From Rhizomys pruinosus (taxonomy: Eukaryota; Chordata; Mammalia; Rodentia; Spalacidae): 64,000 bases of DNA. The notes below the pieces were generated by a model. It saw nothing but the letters and a program-made list of their open reading frames with translations, made no database searches and was not told where the DNA came from. The stretch is taken from the NCBI GenBank assembly GCA_009823505.1, contig VZQC01005560.1, positions 471,802 to 535,801 of the forward strand. Direction: 5' to 3'. Numbering within the stretch: position 1 is the first letter of the stretch; each line of letters starts with the position of its first letter. The position numbers were made by a program, and so were the translations under genes. This document shows positions 55,543 to 64,000 of this stretch, in pieces.

Positions 55543-55548
<6 letters not shown>
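55420..55548 (+). repeat. B1 SINE, diverged
   Basis: It includes cctgggctacttagcaagtt and ends ggagatcctgtctcaaaaaa. Confidence 0.8.
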
Positions 55549-55604
<56 letters not shown>

Positions 55605-55660
55605 GAAGGAGAAAAGAGAGGAAGAGAAAGAAAGCCAGAGGCAGAGGAGAAGGGAGCCTC
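55545..55660. repeat. (GA)n / polypurine tract at B1 tail
   Basis: agagag runs at about 55558-55600 continue into a purine-rich ggaagagaaagaaag block. Confidence 0.93.
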
Positions 55661-56792
55661 TGGGATCTGTCTGCCTCTGGGGATCTGTCTCTGGGATCTG
55701 TCTGTCTCTGGGGATCTGTCTGCTTCTGGGGATCTGTCTGTCTCTGGGATCTATCTCTGGGGATCTGTCTGTCTCTGGGGATCTGTCTGTCTCTGGGGAT
55801 CTGTCTGCCTCTGGGGATCTGTCTGCCTCTGGGATCTGTCTGTCTCTGGGATCTGTCTGTCTCTGGGATCTGTCTGTCTCTGGGGTCTGTCTGTCTCTGG
55901 GGACCTGTCTGTCTCTGGGGACCTGTCTGTTTCTGGGATCTGTCTGTCTCTGGGGATCTGTCTATCTCTGGGATCTGTCTATCTCTGGGATCTTTCTATC
56001 TCTGGGGATCTGTCTATCTCTGGGGATCTGTCTGTCTCTGGGGATCTGTGTGTCTCTGGGGATCTGTGTGTCTCTGGGGATCTGTTTGTCTCTGGGATCT
56101 GTCTGTCTCTGGGGATCTGTGTGTCTCTGGGGATCTGTCTGCCTCTGGGATCTGTCTCTGGGGATCTGTGTGTCTCTGGGGATCTGTCTGCCTCTGGGAT
56201 CTGTCTGTCTCTGGGATCTGTCTGTCTCTGGGGATCTGTCTGCCTCTGGGGATCTGTCTGCCTCTGGGGATCTGTCTGTCTCTGGGATCTCTCTATCTCT
56301 GGGGATCTGTCTGTCTCTGGGATCTGTCTGTCTCTGGGGTCTGTCTGTCTCTGGGGTCTGTCTGTCTCTGGGATCTGTCTGTCTCTGGGGATCTGTCTGT
56401 CTCTGGGATCTGTCTATCTCTGGGGATCTGTCTGTCTCTGGGATCTGTCTATCTCTGTGGATCTGTCTGTCTTTGGGATCTGTCTGTCTCTGGGGAATCT
56501 GTGTGTCTCTGGGGATCTGTCTGTCTCTGGGATCTGTGTGTCTCTGGGATCTGTCTGTCTCTGGGGATCTGTCTGTCTCTGGGGATCCGTCTGACTCTGG
56601 GGATCTGTCTTTCTCTGGGGATCTGTCTCTGGGGATCTGTCTGTGTCTGGGATCTGTCTCAAGGATCTGTCTGTCTCTGGACTCTGTCTCTGGGGGATCT
56701 GTCTGTCTCTGGGATCTGTCTGTCTCTGGGATCTGTCTGTCTCTGGGGATCTGTCTGTCTCTGGGGATCTGTCTGTCTCTGGGATCTGTTCA
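55660..56792. repeat. 1.1-kb minisatellite of about 17-bp units
   Basis: The unit is gatctgtctgtctctggg with one or two final G residues, and about 65 copies with tct/tat/tgt variants. Units of 11, 16, 17 and 18 bp keep several frames free of stops, giving the LSVSGDLSVSG-type frames of 256-376 codons, which are not proteins. Confidence 0.97.
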
Positions 56793-56854
56793 TTTTTTGT
56801 GTTCTTCCATCTCCTGGTGATTATTGATCATCCCTTTATCTGAAATTTATTTGT

Positions 56855-56950
56855 TTTTTGACAATTCCTGACTGGCCTCAAATTTATAGCAGCCCTCCTG
56901 TCTCAGTCTGAGTGCTGGCAATGCAGGCGTGTACTGCCACACCTGGGTGT
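56855..56950 (-). repeat. B1 SINE fragment
   Basis: On + it contains ctggcctcaaatttatagca and ggcgtgtactgccacacctg, a diverged B1 complement. Confidence 0.6.
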
Positions 56951-57327
56951 TGTTTCATTTGATGTGCTCTAACTCCCATCCACTTTCTAAATAAGTTACT
57001 GAACTTACTCTTTTCTTTTTTTAAATATATATTTTATTGATGTTTTGCGTATTTCATGCATCACTTTTCAGTTCAATTTAGACACTTTCCCCTTTCCCTG
57101 CCCCCACCCCACCCCTGTTCCTGCATTCTGCCATAGCTGTCTTCTTTCAGTCTTTTTTTTCACATTTTTCCACTAATTTTATATTACTTCAAAATATGCA
57201 TACATATCCTCCATCCATATACCAATATTACAAAATCTGAATGTAAGTGGTAGGTTAATTCTCAAGCCCATTAAGGGATTCACCATTTAACCATATTGCT
57301 GCTTTCATATAAAAATATATAACATAG

Positions 57328-57548
57328 GGCTGGAGAGATGGCCTAGCGGTTGGGAGCGCCGACGCTCTTGCAGAGGACCCGGGTTCGATCCCCAGCACCC
57401 ACATGGCGGCTGAGAACCGTCTGTAACTCCAATTCCAGGAGAACTCCAGTTCCAGGGGAATCCGAGACCCTCTTCTGACCTCCGCGGCATTGCACGGCAC
57501 GGGTGCACAGACCTGCATGCAGACAGTGCATTCATACACATACAAAAA

Positions 57549-57579
<31 letters not shown>

Positions 57580-57580
57580 T
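57328..57580 (+). repeat. B2 SINE, 17-bp-duplication subfamily
   Basis: An almost consensus copy: gggctggagagatggcctag, B box gggttcgatcccc, duplicated 17-mer at about 57427-57460, gcattgcacggcacgggtgc and a tail of repeated aaat. Confidence 0.95.
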
Positions 57581-57740
57581 ATATATATATATATAACATA
57601 GAGGATGCTTAGTTTGCTTTGCAACCAGGGATTTGGTGCTAGCATAATAAATAAAAATAAATAATAATAAAAAAAATATATATATATATATAACATAGAG
57701 GATGCTTAGTTTGCTTTGCAACCAGGGATTTGGTGCTAGC
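57560..57740. repeat. Tandem duplication of B2 tail plus adjacent L1
   Basis: A segment with atatatatata, then acatagaggatgcttagttt and ggatttggtgctagcat occurs at about 57570-57646 and again at about 57660-57741. It joins the SINE tail to L1 sequence twice. Confidence 0.9.
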
Positions 57741-58149
57741 ATCCACAGATGAGGGACACCATATGTCCTTTGTTTTTCTGGGACTGTGTTATTTCACTTA
57801 GCATAATGTCTTCTAGTTCCATCCATTTACCTGCAAAGTTCATGATGTCATCTTTCTTTACTGCTGCGTAGAACACCATTGTGTAGATATACCACGTTTT
57901 CTATATCTACTCCTTGGTTGAGGGACATTTGGGTTGCTTCCAGCTTTTTGCTATTGTGAAGAGAGGTGCAATAAACATAAATGTGTATGTGTCTTTGCAG
58001 TAGGATGAGACTTATGGGTATATACCCACAAGTGGTATGACTGGGTCAGGTGGTAGGCTCATTTTCTGTCTTTTAAGAGTTCTCCACACTGCTTTCCATA
58101 GGGGTTGCACGAGTTTGCATTCCCACCAGCAGTGGATGAGTGCGCCCCC

Positions 58150-58330
58150 GTCCGGTGGTTCTAGGATCAGAGCTCCAGGGCTCTCACTTGCACAGTAGGC
58201 TCTTTAACCACTGAGCTATCACCCCAGCCCAAGGTTTTTGTTGTTTTGATTTGGGGTTTTGAGACAGGGTCTTGCTTATGTAGCCCAGGCTGGCCTTCAG
58301 TCCATGATCCTCTTCTCCTGAGAGCTAGGG
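58150..58330 (-). repeat. B2 and B1 fragments
   Basis: aaccactgagctatcacccc at 58205 is the complement of a B2 head, and tttgagacagggtcttgctt at 58256 starts a truncated antisense B1. Confidence 0.7.
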
Positions 58331-58404
58331 TGATACAGCAGAGATGTTTTGTTTTCTTTGTTTCCTGTCTTCCGTTTCTTTCCTGAACTTAGTCGAGTCT
58401 CTTT

Positions 58405-58755
58405 TCAAGTATTAGAGATGTTTTGTAGGCTTTTTTGAGTGTATTCGAGGTGGTCTTTGAGCACCTCCTTGAGTGTGGAGTGAATGTGTCTTGGGACCTC
58501 TGTGAACAAATGCTCTTTTGGGGACTTCGCTTTCTGTTTACTTGGGTTTTCTGAGTTTTTGTAATAACTAGAATCTGTTAGTTCTGTTTCCACTGTTATG
58601 TTGTTTCTAGGATTTCCAGTTCGATGGCACTCTCTTCTGTCAGTACAGCAGAGGCCAGGTAATTTGATGGACTTTGGGGTTTGGTGGTAGGCAAAAGAAT
58701 CACAAATCTTATATTTCTTTGGGCTCCCCTTTCTCTTCTCTCTGCGGAACCACAA
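58405..58755 (-). other. Unassigned 116-codon open frame
   Basis: The minus strand reads an open frame rich in Lys, Ser, Glu and Asn, ending LKDHLEYTQKSLQNISNT. The frame is not tandem-repeat-derived and looks more protein-like than its surroundings. It lies just upstream (in minus sense) of the truncated L1 3' end, so an L1 ORF1 or other retroelement origin is possible, but I do not recognise it. Confidence 0.3.
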
Positions 58756-58789
58756 ATGCTTGTTTCCCTTTCACCACCCAGCATCCTCC

Positions 58790-58873
58790 CTATCACCATC
58801 CCTCCTCCCCTTCCTCCTCCCCTTCCTCCCCCCCTTTCCTTCCTTCCTCATCTCCTTTCATTCCATTCTCCTT

Positions 58874-58909
<36 letters not shown>

Positions 58910-58985
58910 CTCCCTCCTCTTTGTCCCCTTTTCCTTCTTCTTCCTCTTCTTTCCTCTTCCTACTTCCCTTTTTTCTCCCAAAACT
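58790..58985. repeat. Polypyrimidine tract (CCT/TTCC)n
   Basis: Nearly 190 bp of C and T on the + strand. It could form triplex DNA. The flanking open frames are artefacts. Confidence 0.93.
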
Positions 58986-58989
58986 CTAC

Positions 58990-59142
58990 TTTTTTTTTTC
59001 TTTTTTCAGACAGGGTCTCCCTATAGCCCCTCCAGCTAGCCCGGAACTCACTCTGTAGACTAGGCTGTCATTGAACTCACAGAGCCTGCCTCTGCCTCCT
59101 GAATGCTAGGATTAAAGGCACGCACCACCACACCTGGCTTAA
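58990..59142 (-). repeat. B1 SINE
   Basis: On + it runs from ttttcagacagggtctccct to cgcaccaccacacctggctt. Confidence 0.9.
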
Positions 59143-59149
59143 AGACAGT

Positions 59150-59281
59150 TCTTTAGCTGCCATTTGAGTGCTGGAAATCCAGGATCCTCTGCAAGAACAA
59201 TCGGCGCTCTTAACCACTAGGCCATCTCTCCAGCCCAAGAGCAGTAGATGTTCTTCACTGCTGAGCCATCTCTCCAGCCCC
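59150..59281 (-). repeat. Two B2 head fragments in tandem
   Basis: taggccatctctccagccca (59217) and ctgagccatctctccagccc (59260) are two successive complements of B2 heads. Confidence 0.8.
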
Positions 59282-59284
59282 AAA

Positions 59285-60080
59285 ACTCTATATTTTAAAG
59301 ACTGCATACTGTTTAAATCCTTCCTGTGCTTGGTGCTCTGACTACCCAGGGACTTTTTAATGTATTTAAGACCAGGGGATTAGTATTCCTGAAGGTGGTT
59401 TGGATCAAGTTAGAGCCTTTAGGTGCCCTGTTTCTTCTTTCCAGAAGTTTCTTTCATCTTGCCTGCTGGGGCTGACATTCTGTCTCTTTTAATACTACTA
59501 TGATGGCAAAGCCTCAGTGCCCCCTTCATCTGCACTGAGGTCACAGTTTCACTTTTCCCTTCTTGTTCTGTTGTTTTGTAAGGAAATCCGGGGAGGTGGT
59601 GATTCAGGCAAAAGGCATCTCCAGCTGCCCTGCCCGGCACTTTATGGTTCCCTTTCGCTGGGTTGGAACTTATGTCATGTTTCCGCAGTTCCAAGCACAC
59701 TGCTTCCCACGTTGACACTCACAGACCCAGAGTGCCCTGAGTGCTTCACTCGGATTTATGTGGATTTACATCGGGTTCTGCTACTCGCCTGGGCACTATC
59801 ATTTGCAACTACTTTAAACATGAAGGTCTCCACTGGATGGGCTGGGAGCTGCATCGGAGATGCGAATTTGGACATCAAAACAGCTCTGCAGTTCAGATTC
59901 CCGGGACAGCCCCCTCCTCCCTCCCAGGGTACTGACTGAAGCAGGGAGGGTCCTTGCTCCTTTTTACAGGGCAGAGATTTGTTTGCTCGATGTTGGTTTT
60001 GAACATCCTTAAGCTATGCACACAGTTCTATGGAGAGCCCTCCTAATAAACCCCCACCATCACTGGCGGTCTCTCTTTCT
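59285..60080. other. Unassigned sequence with opposing open frames
   Basis: Open frames of 99 (minus, 59419-59718) and 140 (plus, 59517-59939) codons overlap. I recognise neither and see no promoter or splice context. Confidence 0.35.
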
Positions 60081-60081
60081 T

Positions 60082-60192
60082 AAAGTTACCTGTCATAACT
60101 GGACATGGGAATGCATACCTGTTAGTCCCAACATTCTAACAAGTTTGAGACTAGCCTGGGTACACAGACCCTGTCTCAGAAGGAAAAAAAAA
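60082..60192 (+). repeat. Diverged B1-like SINE
   Basis: It contains ctggacatgggaatgcatac and ends ctgtctcagaaggaaaaaaa. Confidence 0.65.
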
Positions 60193-60279
60193 TGTCACCA
60201 TGGACTGGAGAGATTTATTTCCATATCTAGCTGTTGCAGCAGTATTTGTTCCTAGGCAGTCTTGTCAAAAATCAACTGA

Positions 60280-60487
60280 TGAGCTGGAGAAATGGCTCAG
60301 CAGTTAAGAGCACTGGCTGCTCTTACAGAGGACCCTGGTTCCATTCCTAGTACTCACATGGCAGCTATTAACCATCTGTAGCTCCAGTTCCAGTGAATCC
60401 AATGCCTTCTGACCTCTTCGGGCATTGTGGGACAGGGGCTCACTTACACACATGCAGGAAATATACACATACACATAAAAAAAATGC
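60280..60487 (+). repeat. B2 SINE without duplication
   Basis: It starts gagctggagaaatggctcag and has gttccattcctagtactca, a single 17-mer and an A-tail. Confidence 0.88.
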
Positions 60488-60529
60488 CAACTTGTCTCAG
60501 AAAAAAATAAATTGTGGGAGCGGTGAGAG

Positions 60530-60625
60530 TGGAGGAGCCTCTTCCCCGGTTAACAAAGCTGGCCAAGTCTACATAGCAAGTTCCAGACCAACCAGGTTAT
60601 TAAGCAAGGCTCAGTCTCAAAAACA
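60530..60625 (+). repeat. B1 SINE fragment
   Basis: It contains ctggccaagtctacatagca and ends ctcagtctcaaaaac. Confidence 0.65.
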
Positions 60626-60773
60626 TCCCATCCCAGTGGTCTGAAAGTTCAAACAGATCCCTGCCAGGTGGACTCTTGCTGGGCCCATTTCCCTCCAACA
60701 TCTGTGTTTAAGATTTGTGGTGCCACACTGTGGCTCCCTTTCTTTGCCGTTGTGTGACACTGGTGTTTTGAAT

Positions 60774-60774
60774 G

Positions 60775-60820
<46 letters not shown>
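60774..60820. repeat. (CA)n microsatellite
   Basis: It has about 22 uninterrupted CA units. Confidence 0.96.
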
Positions 60821-61149
60821 CAGCCCACTACTTTCCATTTCTTCTTGGCCATTGGCAGTGTGAGTACACAAAGGTCCTGCCCTCATTCTTTCGGGGCATG
60901 TCCCCTCTTCCCTGCTAATTTCAGAGGATCTTTCATGAAACCTAGACACAGCCCCTTCTTGTGTTGGGTGTTAGAACATCTCCGTGCAGCAGCCGCATTC
61001 CTACCCCCATGTTTCCTGCCATGAGCGGGCATCATCTTCCTGAGGTCCTCCTGTTAGCCTTTGCATAGGACTCTCTGACCCATCTGGACTGATTTTCATG
61101 TATGATGTAATGTATGGACCCAGAATTGCTGATTCACCTCCCCCTCTGC

Positions 61150-61503
61150 TCACTGTTCCTCACAAACAAGCACCCAAGGGCATCCAGTCTCCTGAGCTAG
61201 AGTTACAGGTGGTTGTCAGCCACCCATCGTGGGCGCTAGGAGCCTTTCTCTGGTCCTCTGCACTCGTCACACTGAGCCATTTCTCTAGCCTTGATAAATT
61301 TATGTGCATGTACGTGTGTCTGAATGAGTTTATGTGCACCACAAGTGTGAAGGTGTGAACAGAGCACAGAAGGCATTGGAGCCCCTGGGGCTGGAGTTAC
61401 AGGTGGTTGTGAGCTGCCTGATAAAGGTACTGGGAACCAAGTCCAGGTCCTCTGCAAAAGGAGTGTGTGTTCTTAACTGCTGAGCCATCTATCTCACCAG
61501 CCC
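61150..61503 (-). repeat. Two old B2 SINE copies in tandem
   Basis: One copy ends ctgagccatttctctagcc (61290) and the second ends ctgagccatctatctcacca with gccc (61503). Both are diverged complements of B2. Confidence 0.8.
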
Positions 61504-61524
61504 AGACTTGTCTTTTGTAGACAG

Positions 61525-61640
61525 AATTTTGCCAAGCTTTTTATACTCAGTCTTTGTCTTTGATTGGAGTATTTATTCCATTTATGTTTAATATAACTGT
61601 CAACATGTTTGGGATTTAAGTTACTATCCTTAGTCTTTCT
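61525..61640 (-). mobile_element. Old L1 ORF2 fragment
   Basis: On + it includes ttgattggagtatttattcc, an L1 ORF2-type complement. It is short and diverged. Confidence 0.55.
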
Positions 61641-62070
61641 AGACAAAAAAAAAAAAAAAAGAACTTTCAAAATCCTTGTGTGAATTGACACGACTCCATG
61701 TTAAAGCTTTTGTTGTGAAGTCTCTCACAAATCAATATCCAGAGCTGCACTACTTCCCTGCTTAGCTTCTTGTTCTTTCTGAAATTCAGACCTTCTGCCT
61801 GAGACCCTCTGTCCAGCCTGCCTCTTGGCTATCTTTTAGTTTGGGTGAGTTTTTAGCAAATGTTCTCATGTTCTTTCAGAAAATGGCTTTATTTAATTTT
61901 CACTCTTGAAGAATGTTTTTCCTACATAGACTTCCAGGTGGGTAGAGACAGCGGTGGTTCCAGCTTACCTGTGGTTTCGTCTACCCATGTCAACTGCAAT
62001 CCAAAAATAATAAATGGAAAATCCTGAGAAAAACAATTGATGAGGTGCCGCTCTGGGAAGTGTGGGAAGC
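61640..62070. other. Unassigned sequence
   Basis: Nothing recognised apart from an A-run at 61646. Confidence 0.45.
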
Positions 62071-62073
62071 AGA

Positions 62074-62165
62074 GCAAGAGCCCTTACATGCAGCAGCACT
62101 CACATGCAGCAGCACTCACATGCCGCAGCACTCACATGCAGCAGCACTCATGTGCTGCAGCACTG
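62074..62165. repeat. 16-bp minisatellite (about 5 copies)
   Basis: The unit is tgcagcagcactcaca, with one tgccgcagcac and one gtgctgcagcac variant. Confidence 0.92.
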
Positions 62166-63381
62166 GGTTATACTGGCTCTGCTTCACCACGAGTCACTTT
62201 TGATCTCACCGTGCCCAAGGCACACAAGCTTCACATAGGTGTGCGCATCTACCTGTGGTCCAGTACCATTCCTCATTTCAGGCATCCACCGAGCGTCCTG
62301 TGATGCATCCCTGTAAGATTCAGGGGGACTTTGTACTGTCTTCTGGGATAAGCAGGTAGCATTTGACCATCTTCTGGCTCCTGTCTCTACTGTTGAAAAG
62401 CTGGCTATCAATCTGCTGCTCTCTTGCAGTAATTGCAAGTCTATTTTTTTTTTTTTGCTTATGCAATACACTATTTTTTTTCTTGCTCTGGATGCAAACT
62501 ATTAATTATTCTTCTCACTATCCTTCAACCACATCTAATCCAATATTCAACTTTTCCATCCTATTTTTAACTTTCAGATCTGATGCATTTTATGTCAAAT
62601 TTGGCCTTGGTTCTTTTTCTATCTGCTCTGTCTTGTAGTTTGCCAGTCCCTGAAGAATCTTTGTTTCTTCATGTCACACTGATGCTGCATAGCCCACACC
62701 TGATCATCTGCATTGTGCTCAAGTTGGTTTATCTGTTGTCCTTGCTGGCATCATCCATGATCATCCATGGATCCTTGCTTCCTTGCAGGCCTGATTATTA
62801 CTAACAGCATCCTAGACCTCACTTCAGAAAATTACAGGAATACTTTGGGGCTATTTTTCTCCAGAGGAAAACCGTGCTTGCTTCTGCCAAACACTGAAGG
62901 ATGTTATAGTGGAAGGCTACCTACCTACAACCACACCCAGAGGAGAGACTTCTCCACCTGCTCAAACAGAATGAGCATCACTTGGGAGGAGGTGGGGGGA
63001 ACCTTCCTGTTAAACTAATCAGCCTCAGAGCTCTGTCCCTTCATCTATCCAAATGAAGGCCCTCCATTGTAAGGAGCCTCTCTCACTGTCCCCTTCACCC
63101 CAGTCTCTGGCCTGGCCCTCTATATGCTTGCCCAGCTTCATCCCTTCAGGGTCTTGGTCGTGGTTTTTTCCTTGCCTAGTTTGTTGTTTTGAAGAGAGGA
63201 ACTGATTGAGGTAACTCAACATACTGATACTAGAAGATAGGGGGCCTCTCGTTTCTTTTAAAGACAAAATTATCATTCATAGTCTGGATGTGTGTAGTAC
63301 AGTGTAAAATGCTTGCCTAGCATTCAGGAAGCCCTGGGCATTCAATTCCCAATGCTGCATGCATATGTACACACATGTGCG

Positions 63382-63385
<4 letters not shown>
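62166..63385. other. Unassigned sequence
   Basis: No repeat consensus, exon pair or known protein is recognised. Open frames up to 95 codons are unsupported. Confidence 0.45.

Positions 63386-63415
<30 letters not shown>
63386..63415. repeat. (AC)n microsatellite
   Basis: It has about 14 AC units. Confidence 0.95.
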
Positions 63416-63416
<1 letters not shown>

Positions 63417-63459
63417 CGTTCACATCTTATATAACTGAATGGTTTTGTTAGGTAATATT

Positions 63460-63670
63460 CCTTTTTTTTATGTGTATGAATGTACTGTCTACATGTAGGT
63501 TTGTGTACCCATGTTATGCAGTGCCTTGGAGGTCAGAAGAGGGTTTCGGATTTCCCTAGAACTGGAGTTAAAGATGGTTCTTAGCCAACATGTGGGCACT
63601 GAGGATCGAACCTGGGTCCTCTGCAAGAGCAGTCGGTGCTCTTAACTGCTAGGCGATCTCTCCAGCCCCA
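63460..63670 (-). repeat. B2 SINE without duplication
   Basis: The complement starts ggggctggagagatcgccta and has a single 17-mer. The A-tail shows as a T-run at 63460 on +. The flanking ggtaatattc occurs on both sides (63450 and 63671), a clear target-site duplication. Confidence 0.93.
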
Positions 63671-64000
63671 GGTAATATTCTTTTAATTGTGGTCAAATGT
63701 GTGTGGCACTACACTTGAAGTTTCTTAAGGACTCAATTCAGTGGCATCTGCAGTGCTGCATGGCTGTAGCCACTATCTAATCACAAAGCTTTCTTATCAA
63801 TCTCCAGAAACTCAGTAGTCATTAAGCAAGAAATCTGGGACAGTTTTCCCCCTTCTGTCCCCCAGCCCCCGGAAGCTCTGGCCACTTCCTGTGATTATGA
63901 ATTCACCTTTTTAGACACTTCCCTGAGCGCTGTCTTTTCAGGATTCCTCTACACTGAACCATATATGGGAGCTTCTTTTTTTTTTTTTTTTTTTTTTTTT
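63671..64000. other. Unassigned sequence ending in a T-run
   Basis: The last 25 or so bases are T, perhaps the A-tail of an antisense retroelement continuing beyond the window. Nothing else is recognised. Confidence 0.5.

Larger units (their letters stand above)
57030..58145 (-). mobile_element. L1 3' end with nested B2
   Basis: Antisense L1 runs from the 3' tail (57040) to the end of ORF2, with ctgcaaagttcatgatgtca and caataaacataaatgtgtat on +. It breaks off at 58145 after ccaccagcagtggatgag. It is split by a B2 and a local duplication. Confidence 0.82.

Noticed and set aside
55464..56594. 376-codon plus-strand open frame
   Set aside because: It is a reading of the GATCTGTCTGTCTCTGG minisatellite. 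Similar frames overlap it in other phases, so it is an artefact.

Overview
The window is mammalian nuclear DNA from a muroid-type rodent. The evidence is many B1 SINEs, many tRNA-derived B2 SINEs (including a young variant with a 17-bp internal duplication), B3/B4-type SINEs, rodent L1 fragments, spliced exons with AG/GT boundaries and abundant microsatellites. The species cannot be fixed from the sequence, and a cricetid-type rodent is only a guess. Nothing bacterial, no CRISPR array and no viral genome is evident. I found no undescribed gene system.

The only gene I recognise lies on the + strand from 376 to about 54.28 kb. Sixteen exon-like blocks together encode a long internal part of a Maestro HEAT-like repeat (MROH) family protein. 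Exons 1 and 2 (376-521, 1835-1963) are followed by a 28-kb repeat-filled intron. The third block is at 29.9 kb, and thirteen more are crowded into 38.97-54.28 kb. The 5' end lies left of the window. Most exons keep the family reading frame and splice sites, but the locus carries several disabling lesions: a 1-bp loss in the 29.9-kb exon, an in-frame TGA at 40524, a 1-bp loss at 41648, an in-frame TAG at 41770, two exon-phase mismatches, and no GT donor after the 29.9-kb and 54.1-kb blocks. It is best read as a decayed or decaying MROH paralogue (Mroh4/Mroh5-like is a guess), unless some indels are assembly errors.

Repeat layout: 4.2-9.06 kb is an antisense L1. 9.06-12.77 kb is an unidentified, AT-rich yet CpG-retaining block ending at a single N. 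12.78-15.5 kb is an antisense L1 derivative with ORF1 but no ORF2. 15.5-20.3 kb is a patchwork of old antisense L1. 21.4-24 kb is an L1 in two opposing pieces. 24-38 kb is mixed SINEs plus copies of two further dispersed repeats. 57.0-58.1 kb is another L1 3' end.

The exon-dense 3' half is notable for minisatellites: 35-bp (42.46 kb), about 39-bp (44.1 kb), 31-bp (45.2 kb), trinucleotide (51.1 kb), 66-bp (52.05 kb), GGAT/GATA (53.25 kb) and a 1.1-kb array of about 17-bp units (55.66 kb). Long open frames over these arrays are artefacts of tandem repetition. The last 8 kb (56-64 kb) is repeats plus unassigned sequence with no gene I can support.
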